Below are positions 24,394 through 33,795 of a stretch of DNA of 64,000 nt, piece after piece. The position numbers and the translations under genes are program-made. The notes beneath the pieces are model-generated. The model searched no databases and had not been told where the DNA came from. It was given only the letters and a program-made list of their open reading frames with translations. The stretch covers positions 363,084 through 427,083 of the forward strand of contig JBBRYT010000002.1 of the NCBI GenBank assembly GCA_038237435.1, in the 5' to 3' direction. Within the stretch, counting starts at the first letter, position 1. The number at the start of each line of letters is the position of its first letter. This DNA comes from JACCTI01 sp038237435. Its GTDB lineage: Bacteria; Verrucomicrobiota; Verrucomicrobiia; Chthoniobacterales; UBA10450.

Positions 24394-24750
24394 CTACTTC
24401 GCCGCCGCGGCTTTGGCGAGAAGCTTCTCGCTCCATTCCGTCCGCAAAACTTTCATCTCAGCGCTAAGAGCCGTCATTCGTGCCGAGACTCCCTTATACT
24501 TTTTCGTCACGCCCTTAACGGTCCGCGTGACTGCACCCTGATTCACCAGGCTCTGAAGTTTTTCGTAAGCACGGAGGCGGAGCATTTCTTCGCCGCCGCT
24601 GGCCGCATTGCGCGCGCGCAGATTTTGGAAAATGAGGTCAAAGAGGGCCTTGAACTCGAAGGAAGCTTTCGATGAAAGCGCTGCTACCAGCTCTTCAGTG
24701 ATGGTATCGGGAGCGCGACGGGTGAAAGTAGAACCGGCGGATTTAGACAT
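24394..24750 (-). CDS. Small conserved protein of unknown function
   Basis: A 118-residue protein from the ATG at 24750 (MSKSAGSTFTRRAPDTITEE). It is helical and rich in Ala, Lys and Glu: ELVAALSSKASFEFKALFDL and MLRLRAYEKLQSLVNQGAVT, then a Lys-rich stretch TRTVKGVTKKYKGV. The middle resembles a small winged or helical nucleic-acid-binding module (a LRLRAYEKLQSLV...G.V.RT pattern), but no named domain is certain. It is divergent from the small Lys-rich ORF at 24889 across about 140 bases. Confidence 0.5.
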   Translation of the reverse strand: MSKSAGSTFTRRAPDTITEELVAALSSKASFEFKALFDLIFQNLRARNAASGGEEMLRLRAYEKLQSLVNQGAVTRTVKGVTKKYKGVSARMTALSAEMKVLRTEWSEKLLAKAAAAK

Positions 24751-24888
24751 CGACGACAATAGCACTAATTCTGGAAATAGCGACTGCGTCGGCCTAAGGC
24801 TGGCCGGGCTAGCGCATTGTGGTCTAGTTTCAGACTTTTCAATCGCGGCAGCCGCGGTTTAGAGTCGCGCGCAAAGAAAGGACAAAAG

Positions 24889-25032
24889 ATGAAATCAGCC
24901 AAAGCAAAGAAGCCCGCGAAAACAAAACCGGCTACCATGCGGATGAAAGACTTGCGGCCGAAGAAGGATGCCAAAGGCGGTTCGCAAAACAAAGAAAACC
25001 CGGAGACAGACCTCCTGCGGCAGACTGTGTAG
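24889..25032 (+). CDS. Small Lys-rich protein
   Basis: A 47-residue ORF: a Lys/Ala/Pro-rich half (MKSAKAKKPAKTKPATMRMK), then DLRPKKDAKGG and an acidic end. AAAGGA lies 5-6 bases before the ATG, a good ribosome site that decides this start over the open frame upstream. The phrase DLxPKKDxKGG recurs in other short bacterial ORFs as I remember them, which supports a real gene. Its role is unknown. Confidence 0.45.
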   Translation: MKSAKAKKPAKTKPATMRMKDLRPKKDAKGGSQNKENPETDLLRQTV

Positions 25033-25052
25033 CCGCTCTCAAACGTCCGCGC

Positions 25053-25569
25053 CTAACGAGTGCTACGTCCCATCAACTCGCCACGCGCGAGGATGTGGCG
25101 GGCCATTGCTTTTTCCAACGCCTTCCGGTTTGCCCCGCTTTTAAGATCCAGTTTTTGATCGAGCGCAAAGAGGCGAAAAATATAACGGTGCGTCCCCGAC
25201 GGTGGACATGGTCCACCATATCCAGTCTGGCCGAAATCATTTGTGCCCCCCACGGCGCCCGCAGGAGAACTCCCCTCCGCAATTTGTCGAGTGGTTTGGT
25301 TCAATATTCCAAACCAGCCAATGCGTGAACAAACCGGTGGGTGCGTCGGGATCTTCCACGACTAACACCAGACTTCTCGCCTCGCCGGGAACGCCGGGAA
25401 ACTGCAAAGGCGGACTGACGTTGGCGCCTTTACAGGTGAAGTTCTCAGGAATTTTTTCGCCAGTGCGGAAGGCCACGCTGCTCAGGGAGATTTCGCTCGT
25501 CGCGAACAGACGCGTCGTCCACAAGAAGACGCACGCGCCTGCCCAAGCGAGACGTAGCCAAGACGTCAT
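25053..25569 (-). pseudogene. YbhB/YbcL (PEBP-like) secreted protein, frameshifted
   Basis: Two overlapping frames make one phosphatidylethanolamine-binding-protein relative. The first (from 25569) has a signal peptide, then IPENFTCKGANVSPPLQFPG and LVVEDPDAPTGLFTHWLVWN, the family's ligand-site motif DPDAP...HW. It breaks near 25290. The second frame supplies RQIAEGSSPAGAVGGTNDFG, GYGGPCPPSGTHRYIFRLFA and a C-terminal helix ending at 25053. GGP.PP.G.HRY is the second PEBP signature. One base lost or gained at about 25285-25300 explains the break. A GCCTAACGAGT word lies at its 3' end. Confidence 0.75.
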
Positions 25570-25620
25570 TCGTCAGATAGGTGTATCGCCAGCGACACAC
25601 GATGAGCCAGCGATTACGCG

Positions 25621-26271
25621 TTATTTTTTGCGCGTGTAACTGATCTCCATCGTCTTTGCTTCTTTGCCGCCCCGATCTTCATACCACTCCATGAGCATGT
25701 GGTCTTTGTCGGTTACCTTCAGGGTTTCGCGCACTTTTTGTTTCATTCCGGGCATCATTTCCATCTCGCCGGTATAAGTGAAGGTCTTGGTCGCCGCGTC
25801 GTAATCGCCTTCCGACATCATGATGCCGGTGCCCATGTTATCCATCCAGGTGCCGACAAATTTTTTCTTCGCGTTGTCGTAGGCATCCGTGCCCATGCCT
25901 TTGAAATCCATGCTCTGCATTTTGCCGGTGGCGTCGGGCATTTCCATTTTGCCGTTTACTTCCATGCTAAAAAAACGGCCATCCATCATCGACTTGCGCG
26001 TCGCCGTGCCTTTCGACATTTGCGGTTTGGAAGTCGGATCGCCGTTCATCCACATCTTCACGGCGTAATCCCAGCTACCGTTCATGCTCGCGAGCAATTT
26101 GTGGTTCTCGTTCGTCTTTGACAGTTCCATCATTTGCTTCATCTCATCGGCCGATGGCATGCCGGTGGAAGCGCCGCTCGATGACGGCGAGGCAGTTTCA
26201 GTCTGCGCAAAACATGGGACGGCGAAGAGGGCCGCGCCCAGGAGGGTAGGTATAAACAGGGAGCTTTTCAT
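25621..26271 (-). CDS. Secreted DUF1579 protein
   Basis: A 216-residue exported protein. ATG at 26271 (MKSSLFIPTLLGAALFAVPC) gives a clean signal peptide and is preferred over the upstream in-frame start. The mature part is Met-rich and matches DUF1579: HKLLASMNGSWDYAVKMWM, MMDGRFFSMEVNGKM, DFKGMGTDAYDNAKKKFVGT and MMSEGDYDAATKTFTYTGEM. The fold is a lipocalin-like beta barrel and the function is unknown. It appears to be transcribed alone. Confidence 0.8.
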   Translation of the reverse strand: MKSSLFIPTLLGAALFAVPCFAQTETASPSSSGASTGMPSADEMKQMMELSKTNENHKLLASMNGSWDYAVKMWMNGDPTSKPQMSKGTATRKSMMDGRFFSMEVNGKMEMPDATGKMQSMDFKGMGTDAYDNAKKKFVGTWMDNMGTGIMMSEGDYDAATKTFTYTGEMEMMPGMKQKVRETLKVTDKDHMLMEWYEDRGGKEAKTMEISYTRKK

Positions 26272-26329
26272 GACGCGAGTGTCATCCCGCGTCATCGCCG
26301 TGGTCAAGCCTTTGCGGATCCGGACGATC

Positions 26330-27448
26330 CTATGCTATTACCTGACGGAACGCCGCGAGAAAGGAATCCATCTCCGCTTTCTTGCCGATGGTCAGGCGCA
26401 TGTGATTTGGCATCGCAGGAAACAAGCGGCCGACCTGGACGTTGCGCTCCTTCAGTGCCGCGATCACCGGTGTTACCGGCCGTTTCAAATCGAACATAAG
26501 GAAATTCGCCTGCGACGGGACCAGCTTGTAGCCTAACGAGTCCAATTCGCCGCTGACGAAGGCTCTTACTTCGCTGTTCAAACGCTTGCCGGTTTCCACT
26601 TGGTCCGCGTCATTGAGACTCGCGACGGCCGCGGCCAGCGCCATGCAATTGACGCTGTCCCACTGTTGATGCGGTCGCAGTTTGGCGATCGCCTCTTTTT
26701 GACCGACGCAATAACCGCAACGTAAACCGGCCATGCCGTAAACTTTCGAGAAGGTACGCGCGACGAGAAGATTCGGATGGTCGTTGACCAGCGGAATGAC
26801 GCTCTCGTAATCGGCGCTATCCGCGTAGTGAAAATACGCTTCGTCGACCAGGATCATGGTTTCGCGCGGCGTCTCCGCGATGAAATCTGCCAGGTCCTTC
26901 TTCGGTGTGATGCTTGCCGTCGGATTATTCGGATTGCAGATGTAGACCAGACCTTGTTTGGCGGCCCCGCCCATTTTTGTGAGATCGTGACTGAACGTCG
27001 GCGTAAGCGGAATCTTTACTACTTCAGCCCCGTTGGTCTTGGCGTGCTCGAGAATGGATTCGAAAGTCGGATCGGCGACGACCAGTTTCCCCGACGGTCC
27101 GGTGAACGCATCGGCGCAAAGCTTCAAGATTTCCCCCGAGCCGTCGCCGACTAGGATCTGTTCCGCCGGGACACTGTTGTGTTTGGCCAACGCTTCTACC
27201 AAGGCCTCAGAGTTTTTGTCCGGGTAACGACAGGAGACTCCGAATGAATCGCTCATTGCCTGCAGCGCATTCAGCGAAGGGCCATAGGGATTTTCATTTG
27301 AACTTATGCGAACGATTCCGGTGGCCCTCGGATCCGCCACGCGGGGCGAACCCTGGGCGAAAGAAATTGTCGGCCTAACGAGTGCTGCGGCAGAGCCGAC
27401 CCCGAGCAGGTGCGCGAAGCGGCGGCGAGAAATGACGGTCGTATTCAT
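26330..27448 (-). CDS. PLP aminotransferase (HisC-like) with twin-arginine signal
   Basis: A 372-residue fold-type I aminotransferase closest in layout to histidinol-phosphate aminotransferase. Landmarks are SNENPYGPSLNALQAM, VGDGSGEILKLCADAF, YICNPNNPTASITP (substrate and cofactor Asn), LVDEAYFHYAD and the PLP Lys in RTFSKVYGMAGLRCGY near residue 232. The N-terminus reads MNTTVISRRRFAHLLGVGSA, a twin-arginine export signal that cytoplasmic HisC lacks, so the folded enzyme is probably exported. It is not in a histidine operon. A substrate such as a D-amino acid or an amino-sugar derivative is conceivable; the sequence does not tell. Confidence 0.8.
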   Translation of the reverse strand: MNTTVISRRRFAHLLGVGSAAALVRPTISFAQGSPRVADPRATGIVRISSNENPYGPSLNALQAMSDSFGVSCRYPDKNSEALVEALAKHNSVPAEQILVGDGSGEILKLCADAFTGPSGKLVVADPTFESILEHAKTNGAEVVKIPLTPTFSHDLTKMGGAAKQGLVYICNPNNPTASITPKKDLADFIAETPRETMILVDEAYFHYADSADYESVIPLVNDHPNLLVARTFSKVYGMAGLRCGYCVGQKEAIAKLRPHQQWDSVNCMALAAAVASLNDADQVETGKRLNSEVRAFVSGELDSLGYKLVPSQANFLMFDLKRPVTPVIAALKERNVQVGRLFPAMPNHMRLTIGKKAEMDSFLAAFRQVIA

Positions 27449-27469
27449 GCGATGACTCCAGTTTGATCC

Positions 27470-28918
27470 CTATAATAGAGAGCGATTAATCAGCCTAACG
27501 AGTGTTTCCGGCAAAATTCCCAGGAAGAGGACGGCGAAGGCGAGCGCAGCCACAGTAAATTGTGACACGACATCTGGCCGTCCCACCATGACGTCGGACG
27601 TCGGCTCCTGCGCGAAAATCGCTTTAAGAATCGTGAGGTAATAATAGAGCGAAATAAGACTGCCGAAAAGTGCGAGTGCGACCAGCCAGAGCAGACCGTA
27701 ATTTCCACCAGCGCGCACGGCCGCGCTGAAGAGATAAAATTTTCCGAAGAAACCGACCAGCGGCGGCAAGCCGGCTAAGGAGAGCAGGAAGATCGCCATG
27801 CAACCGGCGAGCAAAGGTGAGCGTGAAGACAGACCGGCGAAGTGGCGAAAATCGTCGCCCCCGGTTTCACGCCTAACGAGACCAACCACGCCGAAAGAGC
27901 CCAGCAGAGTAAGCGCGTAAATCGTAGTGTAAAAAAGCGTCGCACTGAATCCGTCGCGCCCGTTGGCGACAAGGCCGAGCAAGGTGTATCCACCATGCGC
28001 GATGGCGGAATAAGCCAGCAGACGACGGACATTGGTTTGCGCGAGCGCGACCAAATTCCCCAGAACAATCGAGGCCGCGGCAAGTGCCGCGACAATCGGA
28101 GTCCAACCCGCAATCGCTCCGTGCCACTCGGCCCTCCCGGCCAAGGGCGCGAACCCGACAAGCAGAATTTTTCCGAGAACGACAAACGAGCCGACCTTCG
28201 AGGCCGAACCGATGAAAGCTGCGGAAGGAATGGGCGCCCCTTGGTAAGTATCGGGTGCCCATAAATGAAAAGGCGCGGCCGCAATTTTAAAACCGAAACC
28301 GACCAGCGTCATCACGACTCCCGCAGCGAGCAACCCTTGCGCGGGCGCGCCGCTCAATTTTTCTGAGATTGCCGCCAGACCAGTCGTTCCCGCCATTCCA
28401 TAAATGAGACTCAAACCGAAAAGGGTGAACGCGCTCGCCGTGCTGCCGAACAGAAAATATTTCAGGCCCGCTTCCGCAGAACGCTGGTCGCTCTTGTCGA
28501 ACGCCGTCATGACGTAGAGCGAAAGACCGGTCAACTCGAGGCCGATGAAAATCATAAGCAGCTCTTCGCTGCCGACGAGCAACATCAGACCGATCGTCGC
28601 GAGCAAGAGCATCGCGAGAAATTCGCTGTGATGCGGCAGGGTTGGTTGGACGAGTGAAATTGTGATCGCCGCGAGAATCAGCAGGATGATTTTGAAAAGC
28701 GAGGTCAGCGGCGTGATCACGAGCATGCCGGAAAACAAGGTCGCTTTCGGCGGCAGCATAAGCACCGCAACGACTGCGACTGCAAGACCGATCACCGCGA
28801 TGGAGGAAGAAATCGTTGCGGCCTTTGCTCTCGTTAGGCCGATTGCCAAAACGATGAGCGCGGTCAGGACAACGGTCGCTTCCGGGGAAGCGAGCTTCAG
28901 CAATTCGAGATAGCTCAT
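27470..28918 (-). CDS. nuoN: NADH-quinone oxidoreductase subunit N
   Basis: A 482-residue antiporter-like membrane subunit of complex I and last gene of the nuoHJKLMMN unit. It has about 14 hydrophobic helices; MIFIGLELTGLSLYVMTAF contains the Glu of TM5, and GFGFKIAAAPFHLWAPDTYQGAP, with the conserved Lys, marks the broken helix. It forms one of the proton channels. The start overlaps the stop of the NuoM gene by 4 bases, so translation is probably coupled. It contains three exact CCTAACGAG words, a high density for one gene (27494, 27872 and 28830). Confidence 0.93.
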   Translation of the reverse strand: MSYLELLKLASPEATVVLTALIVLAIGLTRAKAATISSSIAVIGLAVAVVAVLMLPPKATLFSGMLVITPLTSLFKIILLILAAITISLVQPTLPHHSEFLAMLLLATIGLMLLVGSEELLMIFIGLELTGLSLYVMTAFDKSDQRSAEAGLKYFLFGSTASAFTLFGLSLIYGMAGTTGLAAISEKLSGAPAQGLLAAGVVMTLVGFGFKIAAAPFHLWAPDTYQGAPIPSAAFIGSASKVGSFVVLGKILLVGFAPLAGRAEWHGAIAGWTPIVAALAAASIVLGNLVALAQTNVRRLLAYSAIAHGGYTLLGLVANGRDGFSATLFYTTIYALTLLGSFGVVGLVRRETGGDDFRHFAGLSSRSPLLAGCMAIFLLSLAGLPPLVGFFGKFYLFSAAVRAGGNYGLLWLVALALFGSLISLYYYLTILKAIFAQEPTSDVMVGRPDVVSQFTVAALAFAVLFLGILPETLVRLINRSLL

Positions 28919-30378
28919 TGCAGGAACCTCATCGCTTGCACCGCGGGCTGTATTCGATCGAGCAGAAGCTTCGGATAAATTCCGACGGCCAGAGTGGCGA
29001 AGATAAGGATAGCCGCGCCGAATTTCTCTGGAAGGGTGATTCGACTGTCGAGAGGTATTGGCGGTGCAAAATGCCGTTCACCGAAGAATGCCAATCGCAC
29101 CGCGCGCAAGGTGAATGCGGCCACTAGCACCATGCCGATGCCGGAGATCCAAACTGCCCACGCATAGTTTTTCCAAGCGCCAATCAAAATGGTGATTTCC
29201 GCGGCGAATCCGCTGAATCCAGGAATCCCCATCGAGGCGGCGGACGCGACGACGAATACGAATGCCACAAACGGCATAACGCGACTGAGATTCATGCGCG
29301 ACAATTCCTCAAGATCGCGCGTGTGCGTGCGCGGATAAATCATGCGCCCGGCAATGGCGAAGAGTAGCGCCCCGATAATCCCATGCGAAAACATTTGCAG
29401 GACCGCACCAGAGACGCCTAACGAGTTGGCCGCCGCCAGTCCGAGCAGAACGAAACCCATGTGGCTCACGCTCGAGTAACCGATGACAAATTTCAGATCG
29501 CGTTGTCGTAACGCCACGGCGGCGGCGTAAACGATCCCAATCACTGCGAGAATCGCAATCCAGTTACGCCACATCGCGAACCCTTGCGGAAACAAATTCA
29601 GCGCCACCCGCAAGGCACCGTAGGCGCCCAGTTTCATCACGATGCCGGCCAGCAGCATTGAACCCGCGGTCGGCGCGGCCACGTGACCGGTCGGCGCCCA
29701 GGTATGAAATGGCCAGATGCCGGCAAGAACTCCGAATCCGAGAAATAAAATGGGAAACGCCCAGACTTGCAGTTGCGGCGGAAATTGGAAGCGCGCCAAT
29801 TGTTGGAGATCGAGTGAGCCCGCGGATGCGTAGGCCGCGAGGATTCCGATGAAGACCAAGGCGCCGCCGAAGAAGGAATACAGCGTCAACTTCATCGCGC
29901 CGTATTCCTTGTTCGTCGATCCCCAGATGAGGATGAGAAAATATTTCGGAACAATAACCAGTTCGTAAAAAACGAAGAACAAGAAGAGATCGGCGCTGAG
30001 AAAAACGCCGTACGATCCCGCGACGACGAGTAGCAGCCAGAAAAAGAACTCCTTAGGCCGCTTCTCCATGTCCCAGGAAAAAAGCACTGCGCTAATCGCA
30101 GTGATCGCAGTGACGAGGATCAGCGTGAGACTGATGCCGTCGACCGCGAGATGAAATTCCATCCCGAACGCCGGAACCCAAGGCGCGCGGACAATTGTCT
30201 GGAAACTGCGCAAATCGAAGTCGTCGCAGAAAAACATCCCGGCCGTCACAGCCAACCCGCTCGCCGTGGTCGCGAGCGCGATCCAGCGCGCGAAAGCGCG
30301 AGGCAGGATCAGCGTCGCGATTGCTCCGGCAAAGCTAAGATAAATCATCCAGGCGATCATTGTCGGGACGTTAAGCAA
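28915..30378 (-). CDS. nuoM: NADH-quinone oxidoreductase subunit M (second copy)
   Basis: A 487-residue antiporter-like subunit. Markers are the VDGISLTLILVTAITA segment, FFVFYELVIVPKYFLILIWG with the TM5 Glu, FGVLAGIWPFHTWAPTGHVA with the Lys/His helix, and GYSSVSHMGFVLLGLA. It is clearly a NuoM, yet the gene before it is also a NuoM, so this operon encodes two. It overlaps the other copy by 8 bases and nuoN by 4. The two copies are very different in sequence, so the duplication is old. One exact GCCTAACGAGT word is present (29416-29426). Confidence 0.9.
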   Translation of the reverse strand: MLNVPTMIAWMIYLSFAGAIATLILPRAFARWIALATTASGLAVTAGMFFCDDFDLRSFQTIVRAPWVPAFGMEFHLAVDGISLTLILVTAITAISAVLFSWDMEKRPKEFFFWLLLVVAGSYGVFLSADLFLFFVFYELVIVPKYFLILIWGSTNKEYGAMKLTLYSFFGGALVFIGILAAYASAGSLDLQQLARFQFPPQLQVWAFPILFLGFGVLAGIWPFHTWAPTGHVAAPTAGSMLLAGIVMKLGAYGALRVALNLFPQGFAMWRNWIAILAVIGIVYAAAVALRQRDLKFVIGYSSVSHMGFVLLGLAAANSLGVSGAVLQMFSHGIIGALLFAIAGRMIYPRTHTRDLEELSRMNLSRVMPFVAFVFVVASAASMGIPGFSGFAAEITILIGAWKNYAWAVWISGIGMVLVAAFTLRAVRLAFFGERHFAPPIPLDSRITLPEKFGAAILIFATLAVGIYPKLLLDRIQPAVQAMRFLQ

Positions 30379-31825
30379 ACAGCTGCGCCATTCGAACGAC
30401 GCTGCTATTGAAAATGTTGAAGACGAATTGCGGCGCGATGCCGATGGCGAACATGAGCAGGGTGATCGGAACGACGACCAACGTCTCGTTAGGCCGCAGC
30501 TCTGGAAACTCGAGCTTGGCGGGACCGCTGAAGAGCGCCTGCATCGCGCGCATGAAAACGATGGCGGTGATAAGTAAACCGAAGACGGCGACTGCGGTGA
30601 AAGATGCCGCCACCGCGAACGATCCTTTGAAGATCAAAAATTCTCCGATGAATCCGTTCAGTCCCGGCAAGCCTAACGAGGAAAACATGGCTACGCTCAT
30701 CCATCCGCAGAACAACGGCGCGCGTTGCATGAGCCCGCCAAAATCGTCGAGACCGCGTGCGCCGCGGCGCTCTTCCAGCAGCCCGACAAAGTAAAAGAGC
30801 GCGGCCGCGGTAATTCCGTGATTGAAGATTTGCATGAAGACGCCGCTCAGAGCCGCCTGCGTTTCGGCGACTGGTTTCGCGGTTGTTGAAGCGATCGCGA
30901 ACAACCCGAGCATGCAGTAGCCGAGATGGTTGATGGAGAGATATGCGACCATGCGTTTTAGATCGCGTTGCGCCCAAGCCGCGAGCGAGGCGAAGATGAT
31001 CGAGCAAACCGCGAGGCCGAGCAGCCACGGTCCAACGATTTTGCATTCGTTAGGGAAAAGCGGCAGCAAGAGCCTAACGAATCCATACACACCCATTTTC
31101 GAAAGAGTGCCCGTCAACACCATTGAGACGCCAACCGGCGCGGTTTCGTAAGCGTCAGGCAGCCAGGTGTGAAATGGAAAGAGCGGAACCTTGACCGCGA
31201 GTCCGAGGAAAATTCCGGCGAAGACAAACCACGCTGCGCGACCGCTCAGCAATCCGCTTTTTCCGAGCGCGGCCAGCGCTGCGAAATCGAATGTGCCGCG
31301 CGCAAAATAAATTCCGAGAAAGGCCAGCAGCATGGCGATGCTCCCGAGGAAGGTGTAGAGGAAAAACTTCGTCGCGGCGCGGTCGCGTTTTTCGCCGCCC
31401 CAGATTTTGATGAGCAGAAACGACGGGATCAGACTCATCTCGTAAAACAGAAACCAGAGGACGAAATTCTGCGCGGTGAAGGTGCCGTAGAGCGCAGATT
31501 GCATCACGAGCATAAGTGCGCACTGGCCGCGCGACGCGCGTTGCGCGAGAAGCGCGAAGGGGAAGACTAACGAGACCAAGAGCACGAGCAGCAGACTCAA
31601 TCCGTCGATTCCGACGAGATATTCTGCACCGATCGAAGGGATCCAATCGTGCCGTTCGACCAATTGCAAACCGGTCGCGGACGGATCAAAACTCCGCCAC
31701 CACATCAACGCCACGATGGCGGTGATAACATTAAAACCGACTGCAAATCCGCGTGCTTGTTGCGGTCGGGCGGCGCTAACGAAAAGCGCACCGATGAGTG
31801 GAATGACAATAAGCGCCGTGATCAT
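30371..31825 (-). CDS. nuoM: NADH-quinone oxidoreductase subunit M (first copy)
   Basis: A 484-residue antiporter-like subunit, also NuoM-like: VGIDGLSLLLVLLVSLVFPF, WFLFYEMSLIPSFLLIKIWG with the TM5 Glu, VKVPLFPFHTWLPDAYETAP and YLSINHLGYCMLGLFA are typical. Because NuoL and another NuoM lie directly beside it, this is an extra proton-pumping module rather than a mis-called NuoL. It overlaps nuoL by 4 bases. Two NuoM copies in one operon are a known but uncommon complex I variant. It carries the dispersed word in forms CCTAACGAG (30485 and 30672) and CCTAACGAA (31046 and 31073). Confidence 0.9.
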   Translation of the reverse strand: MITALIVIPLIGALFVSAARPQQARGFAVGFNVITAIVALMWWRSFDPSATGLQLVERHDWIPSIGAEYLVGIDGLSLLLVLLVSLVFPFALLAQRASRGQCALMLVMQSALYGTFTAQNFVLWFLFYEMSLIPSFLLIKIWGGEKRDRAATKFFLYTFLGSIAMLLAFLGIYFARGTFDFAALAALGKSGLLSGRAAWFVFAGIFLGLAVKVPLFPFHTWLPDAYETAPVGVSMVLTGTLSKMGVYGFVRLLLPLFPNECKIVGPWLLGLAVCSIIFASLAAWAQRDLKRMVAYLSINHLGYCMLGLFAIASTTAKPVAETQAALSGVFMQIFNHGITAAALFYFVGLLEERRGARGLDDFGGLMQRAPLFCGWMSVAMFSSLGLPGLNGFIGEFLIFKGSFAVAASFTAVAVFGLLITAIVFMRAMQALFSGPAKLEFPELRPNETLVVVPITLLMFAIGIAPQFVFNIFNSSVVRMAQLFA

Positions 31826-33795
31826 GTGAGCCAGGCGTAAAGCAAAAGGAGCGCGACCATCCCGAGCGCCGCGGCGCCCATGTAGAGTTGGATCTGACCG
31901 GAGTGAATTGTGGACATCAATCGTCCCGCGCCACTCGCGCCCGCAGCGCTCTCATCAACGCCGGCGTTGATGGCACGCTCGTCGAAACCTTTCGTCAGAA
32001 TGCCGCCGAGTTTTCCGACTCCGCCGACCAGCCTAACGAGTCCGTCCCAGAAATAGCGATCCATGAAATCGGAGAAACGCGCGGCAAATTTCGCGAGGGC
32101 GATGACTGTGTGCTCGTAAAGCTCGTCGAGCCACATGCGGTTTTCGAGAAAGTGAAAGAGGGCCGGTTGCGCGCTTTGAAACGGATCACGTTCACCGGCA
32201 TTTCGGTAGATTAAAACGCCAAGCCCCACTCCGACCGCGACCAAAGCGAGCGAGACGAAGAGCATCGGTTGAAATATTTTGCCGAAAGCAAAGTGCGCGC
32301 TCCCGCCCAGAAGAAACTCATGCAACCACGGCCACGCGGGAGAGAGGAAGACGCTGAGGAAAATTGTGCAGGCCGCCAGGACAACGAGCGACAAAGTCAT
32401 GACGCGCGGACTTTCGTGCGCATGCGACGAGGCTTCGCGACGTTGCCCGAAGAAAACGAAAATCATCTGTCGCGTCATGTAGAGCGCGGTTAATACGACG
32501 CCGGCCATCATGAGAAAGTACGGCACGCGCGAGCTCGGCCAGTGCGACGTCGCATGCAGGATTTCCTCTTTCGTCCACGCGCCGGCGAAGAAGAGCGGCA
32601 CACCGCTCAGCGCCATCATGCCAATGGCGTAAGTGAAAAACGTGATCGGCATGACGCCGCGCAATCCACCCATTTTTCGGATGTCTTGCTTGTGATGCGC
32701 GCCGTGAATGACGGAACCGGCGCCGAGAAATAAAAGCGCTTTGAAAAACCCGTGCGCGAGCAAATGCATAATGCCGGCCGCGACACCGCCCACGCCTAAC
32801 GAGACCATCATCAGACCGAGTTGAGAAACGGTCGAATAAGCGAGTATGCGTTTGATATCGTATTGCGCGATCGCGATCATCGCCGACATCAGCGCCGTGA
32901 CGACGCCGATCCAAACGACCACCGTCAGCGAAGTTGTCACGCCATGAACTGCGCCTAACGAGAAGATGGGATAGACCCGCGCGACCAAAAATACGCCTGC
33001 TGCCACCATCGTCGCCGCGTGGATCAAGGCGCTCACCGGCGTTGGGCCCTCCATCGCGTCGGGCAACCAAACGTGCAGCGGGAATTGCCCCGACTTCCCG
33101 ACCGCGCCGCAGAAAATCAAAAGCGCGATCGCAGTTGCGCTCGCTCCGATCGCGACCAGCGCGCTGACTTCGAGACAGCCGTAGCCGCTATCGTAAAAAA
33201 GCGTCGTGCCCGTTTTGCCGTAAAGAAAAAGCAATCCGAGAAAAAACCCGATGTCGCCGATGCGGGTGGTAATGAATGCTTTCTTCGCCGCGGCGGCGGC
33301 GCTCGGTCGCTCGATCCAGAATCCGATAAGCAAATACGACGCGAGCCCGACGAGTTCCCAGAAAATGAAAAGCAGCAGCAAACTGTTCGCGATGACGACG
33401 CCGAGCATTGCCGCACTGAAAAATGACAGATAGGCAAAGAACCGGCTGAAATTTTTGTCCCCGGCCATGTAGCCAATGCTGAAGACGAAAATCCAGAGCG
33501 AGACGAAGGTGATCATCAGGAGCATCGCGGCTGTGAGCGGATCCAGAACGAAACCGAGGCGCAGTGTTTGTTCGCCGAAAGTGAACCAGGTGAAGTTGTA
33601 AACCGCGCGAAATCCTGGCGCGTGCAGCGTTTGCAGAAACGAAACGATCGATAATCCCAGCGCAACAATTTGGCCGAGGAGGGCGAGAAGAGCCGCAGGT
33701 TTACGGCGCGAATTGGGCAGGCAAAGAATGCCTAACGAGACCAAAAGTGGTGCCGCCGGAATCAACCAAACATGAGCGACGATCCAGGGCGTCAT
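31822..33795 (-). CDS. nuoL: NADH-quinone oxidoreductase subunit L
   Basis: A 657-residue antiporter-like subunit at the distal end of the membrane arm. ATG at 33795 (MTPWIVAHVWLIPAAPLL) is chosen because it overlaps the nuoK stop as ATGA; the longer frame upstream is nuoK read out of frame. Markers are LFIFWELVGLASYLLIGFW (TM5 Glu), GAVGKSGQFPLHVWLPDAM (Lys) and a long C-terminal part with RFSDFMDRYFWDGLVR before the last helix. It is about 40 residues longer than the E. coli protein, a possible sign of the longer lateral helix needed to clamp an extra NuoM. Four exact words lie in it (32032, 32795, 32954 and 33731). Confidence 0.93.
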   Translation of the reverse strand: MTPWIVAHVWLIPAAPLLVSLGILCLPNSRRKPAALLALLGQIVALGLSIVSFLQTLHAPGFRAVYNFTWFTFGEQTLRLGFVLDPLTAAMLLMITFVSLWIFVFSIGYMAGDKNFSRFFAYLSFFSAAMLGVVIANSLLLLFIFWELVGLASYLLIGFWIERPSAAAAAKKAFITTRIGDIGFFLGLLFLYGKTGTTLFYDSGYGCLEVSALVAIGASATAIALLIFCGAVGKSGQFPLHVWLPDAMEGPTPVSALIHAATMVAAGVFLVARVYPIFSLGAVHGVTTSLTVVVWIGVVTALMSAMIAIAQYDIKRILAYSTVSQLGLMMVSLGVGGVAAGIMHLLAHGFFKALLFLGAGSVIHGAHHKQDIRKMGGLRGVMPITFFTYAIGMMALSGVPLFFAGAWTKEEILHATSHWPSSRVPYFLMMAGVVLTALYMTRQMIFVFFGQRREASSHAHESPRVMTLSLVVLAACTIFLSVFLSPAWPWLHEFLLGGSAHFAFGKIFQPMLFVSLALVAVGVGLGVLIYRNAGERDPFQSAQPALFHFLENRMWLDELYEHTVIALAKFAARFSDFMDRYFWDGLVRLVGGVGKLGGILTKGFDERAINAGVDESAAGASGAGRLMSTIHSGQIQLYMGAAALGMVALLLLYAWLT

